From Bacilli bacterium (GTDB taxonomy: Bacteria > Bacillota_I > Bacilli_A > RFN20 > CAG-826), in assembly GCA_024399115.1 (NCBI GenBank), contig JAKSHZ010000002.1, positions 100,868 through 164,867 of the forward strand: DNA of 64,000 bases, in the 5' to 3' direction. Positions 10,020 to 18,392 of the stretch are shown here, in pieces. Position 1 is the first letter of the stretch. Every line of letters begins with the position of its first letter. The notes under the pieces were generated by a model. That model was not told where the DNA came from. It did no database searches and was given only the letters and a program-made list of their open reading frames with translations. Position numbers and translations under genes: made by a program.

Positions 10020-12659
10020 CTATTTGTTTCTTGGGAATTTAATTGCAGCTTGAGCTGCAGCTAATCTTGCGACAGGAACACGGAATGGTGAACATGAGAC
10101 GTAATCTAATCCGACCTTGTGGTAGAATTCGATAGAGTTTGCTTCACCACCAGTTTCACCACAGACACCGATATGTAAGTCAGGTCTTGTAGCTCTGCCT
10201 TGTTCGACAGCCATCTTGACTAATTTACCAACACCGCGTTGATCTAATGTCTTGAATGGATCTTCTTCTAAGATCTTTGTGTCGAAGTAGCTTGGTAAGA
10301 ATTTACCAGCATCGTCACGTGAGAAGCCGAATGTCATTTGTGTTAAGTCGTTTGTACCGAATGAGAAGAATTCAGCATGTTTTGCGATTTCGTCGGACAT
10401 TAATGCTGCTCTTGGGATTTCAATCATTGTACCAACATGGTATTTCATATCTAATCCACTTTGATCGATTAATGCATCAGCTGTCTTTGCGATAATGCCT
10501 TTAACGAAAGCTAATTCTCTTTCTTCAAGTACTAATGGTACCATGATTTCTGGTTCGATCATTGTGCCTGTTTTCTTAGAAACATTGATTGCTGCTTGGA
10601 CGATAGCAGTTGTTTGCATTTCACAGATTTCTGGATATGTGACTGCTAATCTACATCCACGGTGACCCATCATTGGGTTAGCTTCGTGTAATTCAGCGAT
10701 TCTGTCTTTGACTTGGTCAACTGTTTTACCAATAGCTGTTGCTAATTCAGCGATTAATTCTTCTTCTTGTGGTAAGAATTCATGTAGAGGTGGGTCTAAT
10801 AAACGAACGTTAACATTGAATGGTAACATTGTTTCATATAAGCTTTCGAAGTCTGCTTGTTGCATTGGTTCGATTTCAGCTAATGCAGCTCTACGTTGTT
10901 CAACTGTATCAGCAAGGATCATCTTTCTCATAGAGAAGATTCTGTCTTTAGCGAAGAACATGTGTTCTGTACGGCAAAGACCAATACCTTGAGCACCGAA
11001 GACTTTTGCTTGTTTAGCATCTCTTGGTGTATCAGCGTTTGTTCTGACTTTTAAGTCACGGAATTCGTCAACCCAACCCATTAATCTACCGAAGTAGCCA
11101 GCTGTTAAGTCTGGTTCGACAGTCTTTAATGAGCCTTCGTAGACTTTACCTGTACTTCCGTCGAGGGAAATAACGTCTTTATCTGTGTAAACTTTACCGT
11201 TGATTGTTAATGTTCTTGCTTCTTCATCGATGATTGCGGCAGCACAACCACAGACACAGCATTTACCCATACCACGAGCAACAACAGCTGCGTGGGATGT
11301 CATACCACCTCTCATAGTGAGAACACCTTGAGCGGCGACCATACCAACGATATCTTCTGGTGAAGTTTCAGCTCTAACGAGGACAACTTTTTCACCTTTT
11401 GCTTTTCTAGCTTCAGCTTCTTCAGCAGTGAATGCGATAGCACCTGTACCAGCACCTGGGCCAGCTGCTAAGCCTGTTGCGATTGGAGTAGCATGAGCTA
11501 ATTCATCTTTATCAAAACCTGGTAATAAGAGTTTGTCGAATGAAACTGGGTCCATACGTAAGACAGCTTCTTTTTCGTCGATAACTTTTTCATCAACTAA
11601 ATCGCAAGCGATTTTTAAAGCAGCTGCTGGAGTTCTCTTACCATTTCTTGTTTGTAAGAAGTATAATTTTCCGTCTTCAACAGTGAATTCCATGTCTTGC
11701 ATATCTTTGTAATGTGCTTCCATAGTTTTGATTGTTCTGACGAATTGATCATAAACTTCTGGCATACGAGCTTGTAATTCTTCGATATGAAGAGGAGTTC
11801 TAATACCAGCAACAACGTCTTCACCTTGAGCGTTTGGTAAGTATTCAGCTGAGATTGCTTTTTCACCTGTACCTGGGTTACGTGAGAATGCAACGCCTGT
11901 ACCTGATGTTTCACCTTTGTTACCGAATGCCATTGATTGGACGTTAACAGCAGTACCCCATGAATATGGAATTGAGTACATTTGTCTGTATGTATTTGCA
12001 CGTGGGTTGTCCCAGCTTCTGAAGACAGCTGCAACAGCTTCCATCAATTGAACTTTTGGATCTGATGGGAATTCTTCACCAAATACATTTTTGTAATATT
12101 CTTTATATTTGCCGACTAAAACTTTTAATTCTTCAGTTGTAACTTCTGTATCAAGTTTGTAGCCTTTTGATGCTTTTAATTCTTCAAGCATCTTGTCCAT
12201 GTCAGTTCTTGGATGACCTTTAGCAATGTTAGTGAACATTAAGATAAACCTACGGTATGAGTCCATAGCGAATCTTTCGTTGTTTGTTTCTCTTGCTAAA
12301 GCAGCACAAGTTGTTTCGTTTAAACCTAAGTTGAGGATTGTATCCATCATACCTGGCATAGAAACACGAGCACCTGAACGAACAGAGACTAAAAGTGGGT
12401 TTTTATCGCCACCGAATGTTTTGCCTGTTTTCTTTTCAATACCAGCAACTGCGTCGAAGATTGCGTCTTTAACGTATCCTGGAATTTCTTTGCCACTTTC
12501 ATAGTAAAGTGTGCAAGCTTCTGTTGTGATTGTGAATCCTTCTGGAACTGGGACACCGATATGTGTCATTTCTGCTAAACCAGCACCTTTACCGCCTAAG
12601 ATTTCTTTTCCTAAGCCGTAAGCTTCTTCAAAAGGATAAACATATTTTTTATCTGCCAT
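10020..12659 (-). CDS. ppdK: Pyruvate, phosphate dikinase
   Basis: Interconverts pyruvate, ATP and phosphate with PEP, AMP and pyrophosphate, a common glycolytic or gluconeogenic step in anaerobic Bacillota. 879 residues is the normal size. Order: N-terminal nucleotide-binding domain (YGLGKEILGGKGAGLAEM), central phosphohistidine domain with H456 in GGMTSHAAVVARGMG, and the C-terminal PEP-binding barrel with C833 in GVCGETGGEA as acid/base. GGGAGGC lies just before the start. It is divergent from the FGGY kinase operon. Possible operator sequences lie in its leader (12685-12709). Confidence 0.97.
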   Translation of the reverse strand: MADKKYVYPFEEAYGLGKEILGGKGAGLAEMTHIGVPVPEGFTITTEACTLYYESGKEIPGYVKDAIFDAVAGIEKKTGKTFGGDKNPLLVSVRSGARVSMPGMMDTILNLGLNETTCAALARETNNERFAMDSYRRFILMFTNIAKGHPRTDMDKMLEELKASKGYKLDTEVTTEELKVLVGKYKEYYKNVFGEEFPSDPKVQLMEAVAAVFRSWDNPRANTYRQMYSIPYSWGTAVNVQSMAFGNKGETSGTGVAFSRNPGTGEKAISAEYLPNAQGEDVVAGIRTPLHIEELQARMPEVYDQFVRTIKTMEAHYKDMQDMEFTVEDGKLYFLQTRNGKRTPAAALKIACDLVDEKVIDEKEAVLRMDPVSFDKLLLPGFDKDELAHATPIATGLAAGPGAGTGAIAFTAEEAEARKAKGEKVVLVRAETSPEDIVGMVAAQGVLTMRGGMTSHAAVVARGMGKCCVCGCAAAIIDEEARTLTINGKVYTDKDVISLDGSTGKVYEGSLKTVEPDLTAGYFGRLMGWVDEFRDLKVRTNADTPRDAKQAKVFGAQGIGLCRTEHMFFAKDRIFSMRKMILADTVEQRRAALAEIEPMQQADFESLYETMLPFNVNVRLLDPPLHEFLPQEEELIAELATAIGKTVDQVKDRIAELHEANPMMGHRGCRLAVTYPEICEMQTTAIVQAAINVSKKTGTMIEPEIMVPLVLEERELAFVKGIIAKTADALIDQSGLDMKYHVGTMIEIPRAALMSDEIAKHAEFFSFGTNDLTQMTFGFSRDDAGKFLPSYFDTKILEEDPFKTLDQRGVGKLVKMAVEQGRATRPDLHIGVCGETGGEANSIEFYHKVGLDYVSCSPFRVPVARLAAAQAAIKFPRNK

Positions 12660-12684
12660 AAATGCCTCCCATGTTGCTTTTAGT

Positions 12685-12709
12685 GTGCGAATACTCGCAC
12701 TAAGCGCTT
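12685..12709 (-). promoter_or_regulatory. Leader hairpin and cre-like palindrome of ppdK
   Basis: GTGCGA-ATAC-TCGCAC is a perfect 6-bp hairpin (12685-12700). Next to it, AAGCGCTT (12702-12709) is an 8-bp palindrome within TAAGCGCTT, which fits the core of a CcpA cre site (WAANCGNT) but not its outer bases. AT-rich -10-like sequence on the minus strand lies just upstream (about 12711-12725). Catabolite control of ppdK is plausible but unproven. Confidence 0.35.
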
Positions 12710-12771
12710 GTATATATTATCATACACACGCGATTATCAATAGATTTTTTTAAGTTTTACCCTTTTATTTG

Positions 12772-12780
12772 TGTTATGAT
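12772..12780 (+). promoter_or_regulatory. Extended -10 of the FGGY kinase operon
   Basis: TGTTATGAT (TGn plus TATGAT), followed at proper spacing by AAGGAGGG (12791-12798) and ATG 12804. No clear -35 is visible. Confidence 0.5.
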
Positions 12781-12803
12781 TGAGTAATCCAAGGAGGGAG
12801 ATT

Positions 12804-14351
12804 ATGAAAAACCCATTAGTTTTGACCTTAGATTTTGGTACTCAATCAGTACGTGCTGGGTTATTCGATAAAGAAGGAAATATTGTTGGTTTAGAGAAGA
12901 AAATTTATGAACCAGCTTATGTATCACCTAAAAAAGGATATGGAGAACAAGAAGCAGATTTCTATTGGGATTGCTGTGTTGATGTTCTTAAAAGATTAAC
13001 AAAAAATTATCCAGATAAATTAAAAGATATCGCAGGTGCAACTGTAACTACTTTTAGAGATTCTGCTGTTGCATTAGATAAAGATGGTAAACCTCTAAGA
13101 CCAGTTATTCTTTGGCTTGATCAAAGATTAGCAGAAGCAAAAGAGAAAGTTCCTAAGTTATATATGCTCTTATTTACCCTTGTTGGTATGAGGGACACTG
13201 TTATCTTAAATAGACGTAGAACTATGGCTCATTGGATTAAAGAAAACCAACCTGAAATTTGGGCTAAAACAGACAAGTATGTCAGTATATCTACGTACTT
13301 AAACTATAAATTGACTGGTGTTATGGCAGATACAATTGCTGGTTATGTCGGACATTACCCATCAGATCATAGAAAAAGAAAATGGTTTGGTGAAAAGTCA
13401 CTCAAAGGATGCATGTTCGGTATTCCTAAAAGAATGCTTTGTGAGTTAAAACAACCAGGTGATGTTATCGGTACAATTACTGATGAAATCGCTGATATGG
13501 TGGGACTTCCTCACGGTATCAACCTCTATGGAACAGGTCCTGACAAAGGTTGTGAAACTATTGGCGTTGGCGCTTTAGATCAGAGTATTGGTGCTGTTAG
13601 CTATGGTACTGCTTGTACTATCGAAGTAAGTAACAAGAAATATCATGAACCAGAACCATTTTTACCTGCATATGCCGCTGCAGTACCAGATTGGTACAAC
13701 ATGGAAGTTCAAATCTATCGTGGATATTGGATGCTCAAATGGTTCTCAAGAGAATTTGGTAGAGAATTAATTGATGAGGCTAAGATCCAAGAAATGGCAG
13801 TTGAAGAAATTCTTAATAAAGGATTAGAAGATATTCCAGCAGGTTGTGATGGATTAATGCTTCAACCATATTGGGGACCAGGTTTAGCACGCCCTCTTGC
13901 AAAAGGTGCAGTTATCGGTTTCTCAGACACAATTACCAGAAACCATTTTTATAGAGCAATCATCGAAGGTATTGCATTTGCTTTAAGAGAAGGACTTGAA
14001 AGTATTGAGCGTTCTCAAAAGCATAAAGTTAAAGAAATCCGTATTTCTGGTGGCGGAAGTAAAGCTGAAGTAATTTGTCAAATCACCGCTGATATATTTA
14101 ACCTACCAGTAAAGAAAGTTCAAACAGAAGAATCTACATCTTTAGGCGCTGCAATTGCTACTTTCGTTGCTTTAAAAGAATTTGATTCTACAGAAGAAGC
14201 TATTAAGTCAATGGTTCACGTTGTTAAAACTTACGAGCCAAACCCTGAGGATGCAAAAACATATAATCACTTATTCAAAAAGGTATATCTCAACATGTAT
14301 CCAAAAATGAAATACCTATATAAAAGGATTAAAGAGTTCAGCTGGGTTAAA
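12804..14351 (+). CDS. FGGY family carbohydrate kinase
   Basis: Phosphorylates a sugar or polyol with ATP in the cytosol. Two actin-like FGGY domains are visible: the N-terminal phosphate loop LDFGTQSVRAGLF, the substrate-side WLDQR, and the C-terminal ISGGGSKAEVICQITADIFN. I use ATG 12804, which has a strong AAGGAGGG site; a TTG eight codons upstream overlaps the promoter. This gives 516 residues. The motif usually reading GGGDQ is GTGPDKGCETIGVGA, so the substrate may not be xylulose or glycerol. It is the first gene of a six-gene operon whose other members are ATP-grasp enzymes and a beta-helix protein. The end given excludes the TAA at 14352-14354. Confidence 0.88.
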
Positions 14352-14357
14352 TAATTG

Positions 14358-15557
14358 ATGAAAACCTTTATATTCGTATCTCCACACTTCCCATATCACT
14401 ATTGGCATTTTGTTAAGGCTTTACACGATGCTGGTTTCACTGTGTTAGGAATTGGGGATTGTCCATATGATAATTTATCCTACGAATTAAAAGAAAATTT
14501 AAGTGAATACTACTACTGTAACGACATGGAAAACTTTGATAAAGAGTGTGATGCCGTTAATTATTTCTGTTCTAAGTATGGACAAATTGATTACCTTGAT
14601 AGTCTTAATGAATATTGGCTTGAGAGGGATGCTAGACTTAGAGAAATTTTTAATGTTAAGAATGGCGTTAGACCAAACGAACTTGTTTATTGGCAAAAGA
14701 AATCTCTAATGAAAGAGAAGTATAAATTAGCAGGATTACAAGTAGCTAATTATCAAATTGTCAGCACTAAAGAAGAACTATTATCTTTTATTAATAGTGT
14801 TGGTTACCCTGTATTCATTAAACCAAATATCGGTGTTGGAGCCGCAGGCGATTATAAAATAACTAATGAAAACGATGTTGATTTCTTTTTTAACGATAAA
14901 GATCCATACGTTGAGTACATTTGTGAACAATTTTTAACAGGAAATATTATTAGTTTTGATGGAATTGCTGATTCTAACTCAGAAGTTATCTTCGCAGCAT
15001 CAAATTATTTTCCTCCATCTATCGCAAATATCGTTAAAGAGAAGAAAGATTTGTTTTATTACACACTGCCTGAGGTTCCTGAAAAGCTTTTAGAGATTGG
15101 GAAGAGGACAATTAAGGCTTTTGAAGTTAAAAATAGATACTTCCATTTAGAGTTTTTCATTTTGACTCAAGATATTCCAGGTTTTGCAAAAGAAGGAGAT
15201 ATCATTCCTCTTGAGACAAATATGCGTCCTGCAGGCGGTTTTACTACTGATATGATTAACTTTGCAAATTCGGTTGATTCTTACAAGATGTACGCAGATA
15301 TACTGAGTTTAAACGTTACAAATGAGTCTTCAAATGGAGAAAAATACCTTTGCGCATGTGCTTCAAGAAGGGATTATTCTAACTACATACATTCCGATGA
15401 TGACGTTAATAACAAATACAAAAACAACATTTGCATGTATGGAAGATATGCTGATGTTTTATCTGGGGCTATGGGAAACAGATATTTCATTGCTAAATTT
15501 ATAAATTTAGATGAAATGAATGAATTTAAAAATTTTGTTGGAGAGAAGTATGAATAA
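14358..15557 (+). CDS. ATP-grasp domain protein
   Basis: 399 residues. It has an N-terminal Rossmann-like pre-ATP-grasp domain (FIFVSPHFPYHYWHFVKAL), then an ATP-grasp fold: YPVFIKPNIGVGAAGDYKI is the Lys-bearing strand and glycine loop, ICEQFLTG the hinge, and ETNMRPAGGFTTDMIN the metal-binding C-terminal part. Such enzymes form acyl-phosphate intermediates and ligate a carboxylate to an amine or similar nucleophile. ATG 14358 follows the kinase stop by three bases without a good ribosome site, suggesting translational coupling. A TTG at 14355 is the alternative start. The 3' end overlaps the next small gene by 8 bases. Substrate unknown. Confidence 0.82.
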   Translation: MKTFIFVSPHFPYHYWHFVKALHDAGFTVLGIGDCPYDNLSYELKENLSEYYYCNDMENFDKECDAVNYFCSKYGQIDYLDSLNEYWLERDARLREIFNVKNGVRPNELVYWQKKSLMKEKYKLAGLQVANYQIVSTKEELLSFINSVGYPVFIKPNIGVGAAGDYKITNENDVDFFFNDKDPYVEYICEQFLTGNIISFDGIADSNSEVIFAASNYFPPSIANIVKEKKDLFYYTLPEVPEKLLEIGKRTIKAFEVKNRYFHLEFFILTQDIPGFAKEGDIIPLETNMRPAGGFTTDMINFANSVDSYKMYADILSLNVTNESSNGEKYLCACASRRDYSNYIHSDDDVNNKYKNNICMYGRYADVLSGAMGNRYFIAKFINLDEMNEFKNFVGEKYE

Positions 15558-15687
15558 ATATTTAAAAAAGAAGAGACGCTCTCGTTATATGACAGGTGAA
15601 GATATCGATATGTTTAGAGAACGTGAATCTGAACGTAAAGACAGAAAGAAAGAAAATATTTGTGATACGCATATTGATGGCGCTTAA
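15550..15687 (+). CDS. Small basic protein, 45 residues
   Basis: Encodes MNKYLKKKRRSRYMTGED followed by a charged Arg/Lys/Glu stretch ending in HIDGA. The ribosome site GGAG (15540-15543) lies six bases before the ATG, better than those of its neighbours. The gene overlaps the end of the ATP-grasp gene by 8 bases and lies 20 bases before the DUF3737 gene. I do not recognise the family. The basic N-terminus suggests RNA or ribosome binding, or it may be a substrate for one of the flanking ATP-grasp ligases; both are guesses. Confidence 0.6.
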   Translation: MNKYLKKKRRSRYMTGEDIDMFRERESERKDRKKENICDTHIDGA

Positions 15688-15707
15688 TATAATTAAGGTG
15701 TATCATT

Positions 15708-16553
15708 GTGGATATGAAGAAGATTAGTAACATTACAAACGACGTAGAAAGAGCTTTTTACAGCTCAAAAGATTGTTCATTCGACAATATTAAAATCGAT
15801 GGACCAGCTGATGGTGAATCAGCATTTAAAGAATGCTCAGATATCGTAATCGATAACTCATTTTTCAATTTAAGATACCCATTTTGGCACAACACAAGAG
15901 TTGTCATTAAAAACTCAACAATGACAGATCTTTGCAGAGCTGCCTTATGGTATGACGAAGATGTCACAATTAAAAACGTAACATCTGATGGTATCAAAGC
16001 GTTAAGAGAATGTAAAAACGTAACTATGGTAGATTCTACTTTCCATACAGAAGAAATTTTCTGGAAAGTTAATAACATAAACGTTGTTAATTCTACTATC
16101 CAAGGCGCTTATGCTTTCTTAATGAGCAACAACATTAAAATTACAAAAACTCATTTTAAAGGCAAATATTCATTCCAATATTGCCACAACATCCATATCA
16201 CAGATTCTGTTTTAGATACTAAGGATGCGTTCTGGCATTCTGAGGATGTTTTAGTCGAAAATTGTGATGTTATCGGCGAATATCTCGGATGGTATTCAAA
16301 GAGATTAACATTTAAGAACTGTAGAATTTCAGGAACTCAACCTCTTTGCTATGCAAGTGAGTTGAAGTTCATAGATTGTACATTTGAAAAATGCGATTTA
16401 AGTTTCGAATATAGTGAAGTTGAAGGAAATATTGTTGGTGATATTGTTTCTATCAAAAATCCATTAAAAGGCGTTATCAAAATTTCAGGTAATGCAGAGT
16501 TAATTCAAGATGAAAATGATAGGAGCAACGGAAATTTCACTTTGGTAAAGTAA
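15708..16553 (+). CDS. DUF3737 right-handed beta-helix protein
   Basis: 281 residues made of a repeated ~20-residue unit with alternating V/I-x-N/D-S/C-x-F patterns (IVIDNSFFNLRYPFW, VVIKNSTMTDLCRAALW, VLVENCDVIGEYLGWYS), typical of a parallel beta-helix. The wording FWHSEDVLVENCDVIGEYLGW is characteristic of DUF3737. It has no signal peptide, so it is cytosolic. Function is not established for the family; the fold recalls pectate-lyase-like or sugar-binding proteins. I use GTG 15708 because AAGGTG (15695-15700) is at the right distance; ATG 15714 is the alternative. Confidence 0.85.
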   Translation: MDMKKISNITNDVERAFYSSKDCSFDNIKIDGPADGESAFKECSDIVIDNSFFNLRYPFWHNTRVVIKNSTMTDLCRAALWYDEDVTIKNVTSDGIKALRECKNVTMVDSTFHTEEIFWKVNNINVVNSTIQGAYAFLMSNNIKITKTHFKGKYSFQYCHNIHITDSVLDTKDAFWHSEDVLVENCDVIGEYLGWYSKRLTFKNCRISGTQPLCYASELKFIDCTFEKCDLSFEYSEVEGNIVGDIVSIKNPLKGVIKISGNAELIQDENDRSNGNFTLVK

Positions 16554-16554
16554 T

Positions 16555-17430
16555 ATGACTGGTGCAATAATAGTCAACCAAGAAGTTGGCCATAATAGAT
16601 ATAAAATTGATAGGCTCTTAGAAGAGTTTGAAAAAGTAGACATTGAAGTTAAAGTTCTTGTTAACGACGGAACTTTAGCAAAGATTCAAGATAATAACGT
16701 TGAATTAAATTTCGATGCTGATTTTGTTGTGTATTTAGATAAGGATATTTACCTTGCTAGATTTATAGAAAAGTGTGGTGCCAGAATGTTTAATAAAGCA
16801 GATTTTATAAAGCTCTGTGACGATAAGATTTTGACATTTATTGCATGTTCAAATTTAGGCATCAAAATGCCAAAAACATTCGCTGGACCTCTTATGTATA
16901 GGGACTTACGCAATGATGACTACTTATTTTTATCTACAATTGACAAAGAATTAGGATACCCAATGGTCGTTAAAAAAGTTTATGGATCATTAGGAGAAGG
17001 CGTTTATTTAGTTAAAGATTATAATGAGTTATCAAACTTATATTCTCAAATCTATAGAAACCCAATTTTGTTCCAAGAATATGTAAAGTCAAGTTACGGA
17101 AGAAGTTTAAGAATCTTAGTCATTGATGGAAAAGTATTTGGCGGATTCGTTAGATATAATCACATAGACTTTAGAAGTAACTATGGAGATACAGCTGACG
17201 GTAGAACTTTAGAGAATTCTGAAAAGTATTTTGAATTCGCTCAAGATATTGCTGACAAATTAAATATTGAATACGCTGGAATCGATCTTTTATTTGATGA
17301 AAACGAAGATCCAATTCTTTGTGAGATTAATTCTAATGCCTTCTTTGAAGAATTTGAGAAAGTTACCCATTTAAATGTAGCAGAAGCTATTGTTAAAATG
17401 ATTATGAAGAAAATGAGTCAATATGAATAA
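16555..17430 (+). CDS. RimK-like ATP-grasp ligase
   Basis: 291 residues resembling RimK/alpha-L-glutamate ligases, which add amino acids to a carboxylate with ATP. Visible: KLCDDKILTFIACSNLGIKMPKT at the start of the ATP-grasp fold, YPMVVKKVYGSLGEGVYLV (ATP-binding Lys and glycine loop), LFQEYVKSSYGRSLRILVIDGKVFGG, and ILCEINSNAFF with the metal-binding Glu and Asn. It starts one base after the DUF3737 stop and overlaps rluA by 8 bases. This is the second ATP-grasp enzyme in the same operon, which suggests a common peptide- or cofactor-modifying pathway. The acceptor is unknown. Confidence 0.85.
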   Translation: MTGAIIVNQEVGHNRYKIDRLLEEFEKVDIEVKVLVNDGTLAKIQDNNVELNFDADFVVYLDKDIYLARFIEKCGARMFNKADFIKLCDDKILTFIACSNLGIKMPKTFAGPLMYRDLRNDDYLFLSTIDKELGYPMVVKKVYGSLGEGVYLVKDYNELSNLYSQIYRNPILFQEYVKSSYGRSLRILVIDGKVFGGFVRYNHIDFRSNYGDTADGRTLENSEKYFEFAQDIADKLNIEYAGIDLLFDENEDPILCEINSNAFFEEFEKVTHLNVAEAIVKMIMKKMSQYE

Positions 17431-18352
17431 GAACGACAAAAAGAAAGAACAACCAAAAGCTAAGACAAAAGATTACAAGAATCTTAAGCAATATAGCGTT
17501 AAAAAGGAATGTGAATTACTTTCTTTTTTGCTTGAAACATTTTCTACACAATCAAGAAATTCAGTTAAATCATTATTAGGCTCTCATAGAGTCTCTGTTG
17601 ATGGTGCTCCTGTAACTCAATTTAATTTTAAATTGTACCCAGGCGACACAGTTATTATTTCAACTAGCCCAATAAGAAAGAAAACAAGAAGCCATCTCCC
17701 TATTATCTATGAAGATGATGAAATTATTGTAATCAATAAACCTTCAGGACTCCTTTCAATTGCTAGTGATAAAGAAAAAGGTAGCACCGCATATAGAATG
17801 TTAAGTGACTATGTCCAACAAAAGGACAAACACAACAGAGTTTTCGTTGTTCATAGATTAGATGAAGATACTTCTGGTGTTTTAATGGTTGCTAAAAACG
17901 TCAAAATTCAACAAGCACTTCAAGAAAAATGGAACGACATAGTCTCAAAAAGAGGCTATTACGCTATTGTTGAAGGTGTCATGGAAAAGCCATCTGGAAC
18001 TATCAAATCATACTTAAAGAAAAACGCACAAAACATGATGTATTCTTCTAAAAAACCAGGTGATGGTCAATTAGCTATTACACACTATAAAGTTATGAAA
18101 AGTACCGATACATACTCACTTCTAGACGTAAATATCGATACTGGAAGAAAAAACCAAATCCGTGTTCATTTAGGTGAAATGGGTCACCATATTATCGGCG
18201 ATGATAAGTATGGAGAACCTGCAGATCCAATTAAAAGATTAGGTTTACATGCTTATGAACTTGATTTAACTCACCCAATTACTGGGAAAAAGATGAAGTT
18301 TACTGCTCCTACTCCAAAAGAGTTTGATTTATTATTTAAACAAAGTAAATAA
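17423..18352 (+). CDS. RluA family RNA pseudouridine synthase
   Basis: Converts specific uridines of rRNA or tRNA to pseudouridine. 309 residues: a basic N-terminal tail, an S4 RNA-binding domain (residues ~30-85, SRNSVKSLLGSHRVSVDG), then the catalytic domain with VHRLDEDTSGVLMVAKN carrying the catalytic Asp in HRLDxxTSG. RKNQIRVHLGEMGHHIIGD is the second conserved block. It overlaps the RimK-like gene by 8 bases. The exact target site cannot be assigned (RluD/RluC-type). Confidence 0.92.
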   Translation: MNKNDKKKEQPKAKTKDYKNLKQYSVKKECELLSFLLETFSTQSRNSVKSLLGSHRVSVDGAPVTQFNFKLYPGDTVIISTSPIRKKTRSHLPIIYEDDEIIVINKPSGLLSIASDKEKGSTAYRMLSDYVQQKDKHNRVFVVHRLDEDTSGVLMVAKNVKIQQALQEKWNDIVSKRGYYAIVEGVMEKPSGTIKSYLKKNAQNMMYSSKKPGDGQLAITHYKVMKSTDTYSLLDVNIDTGRKNQIRVHLGEMGHHIIGDDKYGEPADPIKRLGLHAYELDLTHPITGKKMKFTAPTPKEFDLLFKQSK

Positions 18353-18379
18353 AACAAGCCTTTTTATTTAAAAAAGGAA

Positions 18380-18385
18380 TATAAT
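18380..18385 (+). promoter_or_regulatory. TATAAT box just before the surface protein gene
   Basis: A perfect -10 hexamer ends 7 bases before ATG 18393, so a transcript from it would start at or next to the start codon. No convincing -35, and no well-placed ribosome site for the ATG. Confidence 0.4.
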
Positions 18386-18392
18386 ATTAGGT

